A model generated the notes under the pieces. The model did not search any database and was not told where the DNA came from. It saw nothing but the letters and a program-made list of their open reading frames with translations. A program made the translations under genes and the position numbers. From Pseudoneurospora amorphoporcata (Eukaryota; Ascomycota; Sordariomycetes; Sordariales; Sordariaceae), in NCBI GenBank assembly GCA_033297205.1, contig MU859123.1, forward strand, positions 103,993-167,992: 64,000 nucleotides of DNA. The letters run 5' to 3'. Below, piece by piece: positions 12,801-23,636 of the stretch (within the stretch, counting starts at the first letter, position 1; each line of letters starts with the position of its first letter).

Positions 12801-15800
12801 GCAGATTCTCTCGCACTATCCCGAGGCCGAGAAGCAACTCATCAACGCTCAGGATGTCCAGCACTTCCTGCTGCTCTGCCAACGTCGTGGACAGAAGCCG
12901 GTCACCTTTGTGCCTGTTCTCGATGAGAACTTTGAGTTCTTCTTCAAGAAGGATTCGCTCTGGCAGTCGGAGGATCTTGCGGCTGTCTTTGGCAAGGATG
13001 TTGGCCGTACCTGTATTCTCCAGGGCCCCATGGCTGCCAAGCACGCTACCAAGGTTGATGAGCCCATCAAGGACATCCTCGACGGTATTCACAACGGCCA
13101 CATCGCCTTGCTCACCCGTGACCTATATGGCGGCGATGAGAGCAAGATCCCTACCATTGAGTACTTTGGTGGTAAGCTGATCGAGTCGGAAATTCCTCTC
13201 GATATCGAGGGCCTTACTGTCTCCTATGATGAGCACAAGAACACTTATCGTTTGTCCTCATCGCCTTCCGTTCAACTTCCTTCGCTGGATGCCTGGCTTT
13301 CGCTTCTCGCCGGACACCAAAGAAACTGGCGTTTCGCCCTTCTCCAGTCCGATGTCCTCGTTCAAGGACAAAAGTATCAGACCAACCCCATGCGCCGCAT
13401 TTTCGCGCCGACTCGCGGTCTGTTTGTTGAGATTCTACACCCGAACAACCCTGAGAAGACGGTCATTCTCGTCAAGGAGCAGCCGCGCCCCGGCCGCTAT
13501 CTCGATGTTATTGAGGTTAAGCTGGACGGCAAGAACGAGATTGTCGTCAACATGATCAAGGATACCACGGCCCTCGGAAAGCCGGTGCCCCTCACTCTCA
13601 AGTTCATCTACAACCCCGAGGCAGGCTATGCCCCCATCCACGAGGTTATGGATGGTCGCAATGATCGCATCAAGGAGTTCTACTGGCGCGCGTGGTTCGG
13701 CGATGAGAAGCTCGACCTCGATTCCTCCGTCCATGAAGTCTTTGACGGCGGCGAGACCACCATTACCAGCGAGGCCATCAATGAGTTTGTCCACGCCGTT
13801 GGCAACACCGGAGAGGCCTTTGTCGACAGACCCGACAAGGTCATGTATGCTCCCATGGACTTTGCCATTGTTGTGGGCTGGAAGGCTATCACCAAGCCTA
13901 TCTTCCCTCGCACCATTGACGGCGACTTGCTCAAGCTCGTCCATTTGTCCAACCAGTTCCGCATGATGCCTGGCGCTGAGCCCCTGAAGAAGGGCGATGT
14001 CGTTTCGACTACTGCTCAGATCAACGCTGTCATCAACCAGGAGTCTGGAAAGATGGTCGAGGTCTGTGGTACCATCACTCGTGACGGCGAGAAGGTCATG
14101 GAGGTAACTTCGCAGTTCTTGTATCGTGGTACCTACACCGACTTCGAGAACACATTCCAGCGCAAGGTGGAAACCCCTATGCAGCTTCATCTTGCTACCT
14201 CCAAGGACGTGGCTGTCCTTCGCTCTAAGGATTGGTTCATGATGGACGATGTCGACAATTCTGATATTGAGCTTCTCGGCCAGACCCTGATCTTCCGTCT
14301 CCAGACCTTGGTTCGTTTCAAGAACAAGACTGTCTTCAGCCACGTGGAGACCCAGGGCCAGGTCCTTCTGGAGCTCCCGACCAAGGAGATTATCCAGGTT
14401 GCCACTGTCAACTACTACGCTGGTGAGTCTCACGGAAATCCCGTCATCGACTACCTCCAGCGCCATGGTTCCTCCATTGAGCAGCCCATCAACTTCGAGA
14501 ACCCTATTCCCCTGAGCGGAAAGACTCCCCTCCAACGCAAGGCGCCCTCGTCCAACGAGACCTATGCCCGCGTCTCCGGTGACTATAACCCCATTCACGT
14601 CTCTCGTGTCTTCTCCAGCTATGCCAACCTTCCTGGTACCATCACTCACGGCATGTACTCGAGTGCCGCGGTGCGCAGCTTGGTTGAGACCTGGGCTGCC
14701 GAGAACAAGGTTGGTCGCGTTCGCAGCTTCCACGCCTCTCTTACCGGCATGGTTCTGCCCAATGATGATATCAACGTGAAGTTGCAGCACGTCGGCATGG
14801 TTGCTGGCCGAAAGATCATCAAGGTCGAGGCCAGCAACAAGGAGACCGAGGAAAAGGTGCTCCTGGGTGAGGCCGAAATTGAGCAGCCCATCACCGCTTA
14901 TATCTTCACCGGCCAGGGCTCGCAGGAGCAGGGCATGGGCATGGATCTCTATAACAGCAGCCCTGTGGCCAAGGCTGTCTGGGATCGGGCTGACAAGTAC
15001 CTTATGGATACTTATGGTATGTCCCTACTATTGTCTTTTCGTTGATTTCAATGCTAACAAGTCTGCAGGCTTCGCCATCACCAACATTGTCCGGAACAAT
15101 CCCAAGGAGCTTACTATTCACTTTGGTGGCCCTCGTGGCAAGGCCATCCGCCAGAACTACATGTCCATGACTTTCGAGACTGTAGCCGCCGATGGCTCGA
15201 TCAAGTCGGAGCGTATGTTCAAGGAGATCGATGAGAAGACTACCTCTTACACATACCGCTCTCCCAACGGTCTTCTCTCGGCTACTCAGTTCACGCAGCC
15301 CGCTCTTACACTGATGGAAAAGGCCAGCTTCGAGGATATGAAGGCCAAGGGACTTGTGCCCCGTGATAGCACCTTCGCTGGTCACTCACTTGGTGAATAC
15401 TCTGCGCTGGCTGCCCTTGCCGATGTCATGCCCATCGAGTCCCTCGTGTCCGTCGTCTTCTACCGTGGCCTCACCATGCAGGTCGCTGTCGAGCGCGATG
15501 AGACAGGGCGCTCCAACTATGGCATGTGCGCTGTCAATCCCAGCCGCATCAACAAGACTTTCACCGAAGAGGCCTTGCGATTCGTGGTCGGCAGCATCGC
15601 AGAGACCACCGGTTGGCTTCTTGAGATTGTCAACTTCAACGTCGAGAATATGCAGTACGTCTGCGCTGGTGACTTGCGTGCGCTCGACACCCTTGGCGGT
15701 GTGTGCAACGCCATCAAGATGATGAAGATCGACATTGAGAAGATGCGTAAGGAGTACTCTGCCGAGACTGTCAAGGAGCAACTGGTCGAGATCATCAAGT

Positions 15801-16147
15801 CGTGCTCCAACGACACTGAGGCTAAGCCCACGCCCCTCGTTCTCCAGCGTGGCTTTGCCACCATCCCGCTCCCCGGTATCGATGTGCCTTTCCACTCGAC
15901 CTTCTTGCGGTCCGGTGTCAAGCCTTTCAGAAGCTTCTTGCTGAAGAAGATCAACAAGACTACCATCGACCCATCGAAGCTCATTGGCAAGTACATTCCC
16001 AACGTAACTGCTAGACCGTTCGCAATCACCAAGGAGTATTTCGAGGATGTCTACCGGTTGACGAACTCCCCCAAGATCCAACAGATCTTGGCAAACTGGG
16101 ACAAGTACCAGGAGGAGGGCGCCAGTGGAATCGCTGATGCTGAGTAA
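9817..16147 (+). CDS. FAS1: Fatty acid synthase subunit beta
   Basis: Beta subunit of fungal type I FAS, carrying loading, enoyl reduction, dehydration and palmitoyl transfer. Exons 9817-15016 and 15069-16147 encode about 2092 residues. The 52-nt intron (GTATGT, GCTAAC, TGCAG) restores TYGFAITNIV across the junction. Domains in order: acetyltransferase with nucleophile Ser286 in GHSQG; enoyl reductase TIM-barrel (VAGMTPTTVPWDF from about residue 606, then GGRGGGHHS and the LVAGSGFGGADDTYPYLTG flavin-site region); dehydratase hot-dog region; MaoC-like segment with DYNPIH near 1589 and a following GTITHGMYS; malonyl/palmitoyl transferase with FTGQGSQEQGMG and nucleophile Ser1840 in GHSLGEYSAL. 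The start has context CAACCATG and the expected N-terminus. It is full length for the family with no broken motif, and its partner FAS2 is the divergent neighbour. Confidence 0.97.
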
Positions 16148-17056
16148 CCGATTTGTGTGTTGAGAGGAACAAGGACAGCATGGCGACGTTCAAGAGAGGA
16201 AAATTACGAGTAATGAGGAGGTCGGAATGTCTTGAAGGATTGTCTTATTCGCCGCAGTTTTTTCATGTGTTATGATTTTTTCATGGGTTTAGGCGTTTTA
16301 GAAGATGAACTTATGGTACGGAAAATATTTCGAGTATAGAAGGTAAATCAACAATTTTCGCTAAATGACGGTGCCCCCAGTTGAGCGCTGTGAGATCCCG
16401 CACACTATACTCGTCTATATAACCATGCTGGTATCGTCCTCAACTTGTCTTACGGGCCCGCAAAGTCTGGCTGGTGCTGCAGTGATAACAAAATCTAACC
16501 GGTGATGAGCGTAGTAACTAACGTCAAGGCCCGTCAAAGAGATTGGAGCAGAGAGATGAAAACTGTACAGGTACGACTCTGTAAGTGTACCATGAGTGTG
16601 AGAAGGAAGATATCGGACAGAACGATGACAGAAGGGGAAAAGGGTCGACTGCGAGAAGGGACGAAGCAGCTATGACGGGCCCGAGCATCAAGACGATAAG
16701 GAGAAAGAGAAAGAAGCTCGTCAAGCGCAGTTTCCTCATTGTCTAGAGCATATATTGCCCATGATTTGCATCTCGAAGAAAACATCCACACAACCTAACA
16801 TCCACTACCTTTACCTATCTCGATAAATCGATCGGTCAGCATTAGTGCGTATCAGTTATCGCTCTCCCACTATAACAACCTTCAGCTTGGAACAACCTCT
16901 CGCCAACGAACAAACGTCGGTCATCACGAGTACGCATTTACGAAACTTAACAGAAAAGTGCATCGACATTCAAGCATTTATTATTGCGCGCGGTCCCCAC
17001 TATCGTCTGCGACAATCCCTTTCCTGGGAAAGGAACGCTGGGCCTTTCCTCTCCCG
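16148..17056. other. Intergenic: FAS1 3' end and leader of next gene
   Basis: After the FAS1 stop comes AT-richer DNA with TTTTTTCATG and ATTTTTTC stretches, probably 3' UTR and polyadenylation region. The right part (about 16.8-17.06 kb) ends at a clean intron donor and is likely the 5' UTR of the gene at 17135. The 71-codon frame at 16845-17060 does not continue in frame across that intron, so I do not call it coding. Confidence 0.4.
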
Positions 17057-17119
17057 GTAAGTACCCGATGGCCTTGATTGGAAATCATGCTACCAAGCAC
17101 TAACGGTGTGTCGTATCAG
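17057..17119 (+). other. Predicted 5'-UTR intron of the 17.1 kb gene
   Basis: Canonical fungal intron signals: donor GTAAGT at 17057, branch GCACTAAC at 17097-17104, acceptor TATCAG ending at 17119 (63 nt). It ends 15 nt before the ATG at 17135. Such a complete signal set argues that the locus is, or was, a transcribed gene. Confidence 0.65.
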
Positions 17120-17134
17120 ACTTGTCTTCCGGCC

Positions 17135-17791
17135 ATGGATAAAGACACAGCCCAGAGATTCGACCAGAACAGCCGGAAGAGATGGATGCTCGACAAAATT
17201 CATGCTTTCAAACAATCACTCGGGGAAAATGAAAATAAACCTTCGCCAGACTACGCACTCAACAAGGAGCCTGGTTACACACTGGTGTTTTATCATCTAG
17301 ACCGCATGGCATACAGGCTGAGGAATTCGGGAAATCCCTCACAGGCTCACCTATGGGCGAGGGTGTAGGAAAACCTGTTGCCCGAAGACCGGTTCAGGGA
17401 TGCGCTTCTGCGGGCTGTGAGGGGGGAAGTTCCGCGGAGTGTCTTTGAGGATGCATTGCTTTATCGGCTTGAACCTTGGGAAGAATGGGTCGAAAAGATG
17501 AGAGTTCATTGCGCGAAGTACTTGGACTGGCGGCTTGGTCGGCTGAAAAAAGAGCAGGATTTGGAGGAGAGGTTTGGGGGGGTTGAGGATGACGAAGAGA
17601 TGACGGAAGTTGAGGATAACGCAGAGATGACCCAAGCGATGGAGGGAATGGAGGATAAGGGCCAACTGAAGCCTTCGGGGTATGAGGCCGACGTCGAAGG
17701 GGATGAGGAAGCAGAAACAGTTGAGAAAGAAGCACTACTGCCAAACAAGACAACAGCGAAGAGTATAGGGGAGGAGTACCAACGTCTATAG
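17135..17791 (+). pseudogene. Hypothetical protein gene interrupted by in-frame TAG
   Basis: From ATG 17135 the frame runs 77 codons (N-terminus MDKDTAQRFDQ) to TAG at 17366-17368. It then continues in the same frame without another stop for 141 codons to 17791. Both halves look like one protein: an N-terminal helical part ending QAHLWARV, then ENLLPEDRFRDALLRAV with amphipathic Arg/Glu-rich helices and a very acidic C-terminus (Asp/Glu/Met-rich, about residues 145-195). I do not recognise the family. TAG could come from CAG by one C-to-T change, the direction that RIP or cytosine deamination produces. A short intron removing the stop is unlikely: the only GT..AG pair that fits is about 36 nt with no branch site. 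Alternatives are stop readthrough, a sequencing error, or two unrelated ORFs. Confidence 0.5.
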
Positions 17792-20700
17792 CACCAGCGG
17801 TATCTTGATTTTGAGTACAATGTTTTCCAGCGCTGAACACTGGCTGAGAACGCGGTCTGGGGAGGACACTGCTTTTTGTCTCGAGGATCATTCGCGGGGT
17901 TCGCATTTGCTGTCACTCTTTGATATTCTCACGAAAAGCAAAGCTAACTCAAAATAACTTAACCTTCAAGTTTAGCATCTGAATTTCAAGGCATCATGAT
18001 ATTTTCGCAACGGAATTATCAGACCCATTGTTGCGTCATCTCACTACAATCTTGTGCCCCCTACCTTCGTGCCGTCACATCTCTCCAAAACCTCGGTCTT
18101 CCCATTGCTTGGACGAAGACATTGCAGGACCAAAGGGCACGAAAGAGCACAGCATCGCGCAGTTTAAGTTTGTGTATTCTCCTTTCACGTTGCTATGCGA
18201 ACTCTTCACGTTTGACTCGCGCTTCAACCGTCAAACTACGTATGTACGCCTTCATCATTTTCAAATTCCCAGCATGTTAAAAACTTACGAAAAACCCAAA
18301 TGAGAACTCAAAACTCTAGAATTCCCAAAGGGCTTCGATTGTCCTTGGGGAACATGCTCGGAATTCGGAATATCCGGGCACCAGTACATCGTCGTTGTAT
18401 GACCAAAGCTGTTATGTGTCTCTGCCCAGTTCCAAGTTCCACAAACTAGGCCGCAAATCGGAGCATCCAGATTTGAGGACTCCAATGGAATGGTCTTGGT
18501 ATAGTCCGAGATCACTGTTTGGCAAAAGGAGACAGATTACTAAAGGAAAGAGTACCCATATTGCGACAAATTGATACAGGCTGGTGCTACAGCTTGACAC
18601 AACAGCTCGTCACTATGCCTTGTCATCGTAGCTGGTTTATTTTGATTGCTTTCGTGGCACAAATCAGTGTTGACCATTCCAACTTCAAATCCGGAGGCTG
18701 AAGCTCATGAGTGGCCATTCGGCAGAGCAGATGATGCTCACACCTGGATTTCTTCTTTTACCCTTTGCTCTCTCATGAATGACTCTGGGTACCCAAGCCG
18801 AGCGAGCTGGCTGAGCTGAGACAGCAGGAAAGAGAAACAAGAAATGGACAGAAATACCAATTTGACAATGCGTACCTGCCTGACACTGTCTTATTCTTCT
18901 GTTATCACTGAGGATACTCCCTGCTTCCACATGTAGACAGGGTAACAAAAGAGGCATCCAATGTTTCGGGATGCCATGTGGCAGATTCTGAGCATGTGTT
19001 TTGAGAAAAGCAGGAAGAAATTGGCACGTTGAAGTAGAAGAATATCGTCAACATTATTGCGTTTCATGCACAATAGAGTGTACACTGTATGTATGTAAAT
19101 GTTATCACGCGACAAGTGATTCTGGGAGTGAATGGCACGGCAGTCCCGGTGTGTACAGATCACGGTTACGGCAACCGACATATGTATACATAGCGAACTA
19201 CATAGGAACAAGCTGCTGTGCGTTGGGCTGTAGGAACAAACGAAAACGGCAAACTGCAGAAGCAGGGTGGAATACCTCATTTTGGCTGGGAAATTACCTA
19301 GAGAACAATGGAGAAGAAGAAAAGGTCTCAGACCAGCATGGAAGGCATATTTGACAGCCTGTTGTCTTGAACAGAGAACTTCGTAGCCGATGATCGACAG
19401 CACATAAAGCTGAACTGAATGCATATGGTGACATAGGTGGCAGTTCCCGAAGAAGTGTACAGAAATCTCAATGGACAATCCATGTTGGGGGATATAGGTT
19501 TCGAGGTCATGGATAGTTAAATGATGTATACGGAACTGCAAGAACAATAAAACGCAAACAAGGCCCTGGAAAGCAGTTCATACAGCATAATCCTCACTAC
19601 TGCGACAAGTTAAGGCAAGCAGCAACCACAGAATAACAAGCCCTAAACCGGGACCGGTAACCATCGGAATGTACGACCAAAACATCGGACGAACGGTTGT
19701 CACACAAACGCTCCAAAGCAACAACCCTCTCCCCACGCGGGACCTGAACCCGAGTAACTGCTTCTTGGGGCTGGTAGGGGCTGGAGTTGGGATGACGGCC
19801 CAGGTCCAGAATCTGCCACGAGTCCCGTCATTGTGGGAGCGAGCGCGCAAACGTCACAGTCCGTTGCCCTGGGTCATTGTTCTCGTCGGAAGAAGGCCCA
19901 TGTCGTCGGAAACACTTTCATCAACCTTGCTTAGTTGCCTCGCCTGCTCATCTGCGCCTCTGTCCATTTGAAGGCAAGAACAACACATCAATGGATTGGC
20001 AAATGGAAGCCACCACCCAATTACTTTTCTCCAATGCCGTGTTAATCTCTAAGAGTTTCCCCAGGAAATCAATCAGAATGGTGTAACTTTCCCCATGGGC
20101 AACGAAAACTGTGTGTCAAGTGGAAGCAATGCTCCCCGCAGTTTTAGCAATCCCAATGTGCAGGATACCGACAGGATACAGACTACACATCAACATACCG
20201 GCAAACTGTATACTGTCTTTATGTATACCGAAAGCAAGGTTTGCTTTTTACGACAACAACACCACGACACCTTCGGGAACCATCATCAACAGCACATGAC
20301 AGCCGAACTCACTCAGCCTTGTCCAGTCAACTCACGTCAATCACCTCGTAGAGACCGCATAAACCGGTCATCGGGTCTCTCCCATGGGCCCCCATGGGCT
20401 ATCATTCACCTAAAATACGCCTAGGCCGCATTCCCACTGTCGAGCGCTGTCCAGTGACATCCAAAATAACCCCCTTGGGATCGTTGGGCGGTGAGTGGGT
20501 GAGTGGGGAGGTCCCGTGTTAGCCAACACTCAACAGTTATTCGGTAGAGAAATACCTCTACGTGACGAAATGGCGATCTTTCAACTTTTTGCGTAACCGG
20601 GGCATTATCCAGAGCTCTGAATGGTTCGCTCTTTCCCGGAGGGAGTGCACGTTTTGCGCAACCCAAACCGGCGAACCGAACGGAAGGAGTTGAGGGGATG

Positions 20701-22029
20701 TGTTGTGGGTACGGTGTCCGCGATCGTTCCTTCGTTTCGTTTCGCCAGAGCGGCCAAGAGCGGGCCGTACCCTCTTTCCTTTTTTTTCTGTCCTTTATCC
20801 TTTTTTTTTCCGCGCCAGTGTTTCAAGCCCACAGCACCTCCTTCCCCATCATCCACCGCCTTCCTGCGGCTCCCTGCTGGGCTGGCGATTGCTGAAAATC
20901 CCTTCACGTCACTTGAGTTAGTGTGTACCAAAGTTCAGCTGTAGATCCCCTCACCGGTTCACCGAGTTTTCGCAAAGGGTCCTTCCTGTTGTTCGGGGTT
21001 CTCTCCGCTGGTATGACGATAGGTCAAATTTCAAAGTTTGCCCCAATGCTGAATTCCGCCTGATTTGTGCGTGTTCTAGACCTGGATTTCTCAGATTAGC
21101 GGCGTGCGTGCTCTGGCCACTCATCTGTTGGCATATCCCGTGACATTTTCGACCAGCTCACTCAAGTTGGCAAATTGGGAGGAACGCGGAGAAGAGAGAT
21201 CGATGTGGTAGGTAGAAGTGGTCATTCTAGACACCAGACATTATCGTATTTTGTTGATTTCCGCTACCTGCTGTACACCCAATCTTCCCGGCTCTCTCTC
21301 CATCTCTCCATCTCTGCATCCTCCTTTTTCTTTTCTCTCTCCCACATCCGGCTCCCCGGTTTTGTTGTGCCGAAAACGGTAATATGCTCATCTGCGACCA
21401 GCCCAGTGTGCATACTACCGCCCGATCGTGGTACAAGAAGTGAATCCAAAGTGTCCAAATCCAGGAACCAGTCCATCGCGATTTAGCAAGTGTTGGAAGG
21501 TTGGTAATAGTAATACTATATCCTTCTCAAAAGCCCCCAGTAAAATGTCGCATCAGTCATCCAGCAACCGTGCTTTGTTTTGTGTCATGCCATCTCTAAA
21601 AATGTTGAACGAAAGTGAAAATGCCATGGTGATTCCGAATGTCATAACCATAAATGTCGTAAGATAGAAAAGCAAGAAAGCCAGCCCATGGCAATACATC
21701 GCTAACGTCATCTGACTCGAGCCAAAGAAAAGAACATGAACACCGCGCATATGCAGGCAATCTGGGTTGCCAGATGCTTCTTGAAGGTAAAGACATGAAA
21801 AAAGAAAATGAAACGCAATGCTTGATCCTCCCGCTTTTCATGATGAGTCGTAAAACAAAATGCAGATGTGATAACGCCAAATCCCAATATCGTAACGCGT
21901 AAGAAAATGGTGAACGTAAAACAATGAAGAAAGAAAGCCGATGTGAATCGCAAAAGTTTATCGTGATACTGACAAAGGAGATGGAACGGTGAAGACCGCA
22001 AAGACAGTTGGTGAAGTGAAAGACTTCGT
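17792..22029. other. Gene-poor intergenic region
   Basis: 4.2 kb without a gene I can support. The longest frame (18891-19547, minus, 218 codons) is Cys/His/Leu-rich, shows no domain, and has no conserved-looking splice partners, so I treat it as chance. The right end (about 21.6-22.03 kb) is AT-richer and is probably 3' UTR of the minus-strand gene ending at 22030. No tRNA, 5S rRNA or transposon features were recognised. Confidence 0.4.
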
Positions 22030-23636
22030 TTAGCAGGCGGCTGCTATGGGGTGTTGGGAATCAAGCCGCATCGGAGTAGGTTGATGAGACTGTGTTTGCG
22101 AGTGCCGCCGACCAAAGACATGCTGCATGATGGCTCGTGGGCTGGCGTCAATGCTAGGAAGGCTGACGGTTCTGTGGGTCAATGGCAAGGGGATGCGGTG
22201 GACCTTCTTTGAGGTCTGCCACTTCTCCTTGATGCAGTCGTCGACAAGAGCCATGAGACCAGAGGCCATGATAACACTAAGCAAATGTGATTAGAGCATG
22301 TTCAGTCTTTATTGGACTTTGTGAAGACAACTTACTCGGCAACATCGGTGACAGCATCAATGATCGTCTCATCAGCGATCCACATGAAGCATGGGGGAAC
22401 CCATCCACCAGCACGCTCGTCGGCATCAACCTGAGCGGGCGATCGAGTCTCGGGGACAATGTGGGCGACCGGAGCGCTGGTATTCCCGTCGCGGATGAGG
22501 TGGAATGAAACTTGACCCCCCATTTGCTTGTCGACAGAGCGCTTCCAGGCATAGTTGTGACCCCACCACTCAAACTCGTACCGCTTGTTGCTCTTACCAC
22601 CACGGCGGTGCACATCAACACGGGCATAATTGCTGAACTCAAGCTTGATGGTGTTGGTGGGAGTGGCCCGGTGCGCCTTGCCCTTGCCCTTGGAAGCGAG
22701 AGACGTGCGCGAAGAGTTGCTGTGGTGGCACAGCTCATCGTCACCGTAGCACGAGTCGCTGGTGTTGGGTCGGCTGGAGCAGATAGATGCAGCACCGGAC
22801 GTTGTTGTGCGCCGAAGGACGGGCTTGGACTTGGTCGCAGCGCTGAGCGTCTTGATGGCCGTTGACATGGAGCGCTTCAAGGTTGGACGTTCGTGGTGGC
22901 TCTTGTTGACATCATCCTTGGAGGCAGCCCTGGACTTTGCCTTGGCCGATGCCGAAGACTCGGCGTACTTGCGCTTCGAGTTGCAAACCTCACGCCCGGA
23001 GTCGCGGCAGTACCGACGTAGAGAAAATTCCCGCTTAGCCAAGTCGTACATGCGTAGATGGAAGAGTTGATAGACCGTTCTTCTGCGGCCAGTGACGACA
23101 GTGTCGATGCGCAGGTTCATGTTCCCGTCCGACGTGTACTCATCGTGACGGATGGACAGGCGGTTGAGCGAAGGGAACAGCTTGGCGAAGTCCTGAGGGG
23201 TGGTTGCCCGGACGTTGGGTTCCACGAGTTCACGGCGGTACGTGGGGAGCGGGGGGATGCTGGTGTCCTCGGCCTCCACGGGTGATTCGTCGTCGAGGTC
23301 CATGGCGTCGAGATCCTGGGTGGAGTCTGTTGTGGAGGCGTAGGTCTCTACCGAGGAACGTGGGTAGAGCGAAGTGGCCGGGCTGACGTCGTCTTGGTAG
23401 ACATATGGCTTGGGCTGTGAGTGATGATAAGAAGAAGGAGTATACAAGTCCTCGTCCGCCCTTGTCGATGTTCCCATAGCCTTGTGGTCTGAGAAGTAGT
23501 GGTCCTGGGTGGAATAGAGAGAAGTAGGGGCGGTAGAGTGAGTGAGGTGAGACTCGAAGGAGTCGTGGCTCTGCTGATGAGAGTGGCCACTGGAGTTGCT
23601 CTGGCTCGAGCCTTGTCTTCTATGACTTGATGACAT
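22030..23636 (-). CDS. Ser-rich conserved hypothetical protein (Pezizomycotina type)
   Basis: Exons 23636-22336 and 22276-22030 encode about 515 residues. The 59-nt intron (donor GTAAGT, acceptor GCTTAG) joins TDVAD to VIMASGLMALV. The N-terminal 130 residues are low-complexity Ser/His/Gln-rich and acidic. A first folded block around 145-215 (PTYRRELVEP to REFSLRRYCRDSGREVC) is followed by a basic Ser/Lys/Arg linker. A second block (about 320-465) contains IKLEFSNYARVDVHRRGG, RYEFEWWGHNYAWKR, VSFHLIRDG and GGWVPPCFMWI and ends in a helix with DDCIKEKW. The beta-rich pattern recalls the tubby-like/LURP fold, but that is only an impression. No signal peptide, transmembrane segment or catalytic motif is seen. 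The gene model is firm; the function is unknown. Confidence 0.8.

Noticed and set aside
10288..13101. 937-codon minus-strand frame antisense to FAS1
   Set aside because: Codon-bias shadow of FAS1; Asp/Gly/Val/Leu-rich without domains.
16845..17060. 71-codon frame before the 17.1 kb gene
   Set aside because: It ends at a clean intron donor and does not join the downstream frame after splicing; treated as 5' UTR.
18891..19547. 218-codon minus frame
   Set aside because: Cys/His-rich random-looking sequence, no domain or splice support.
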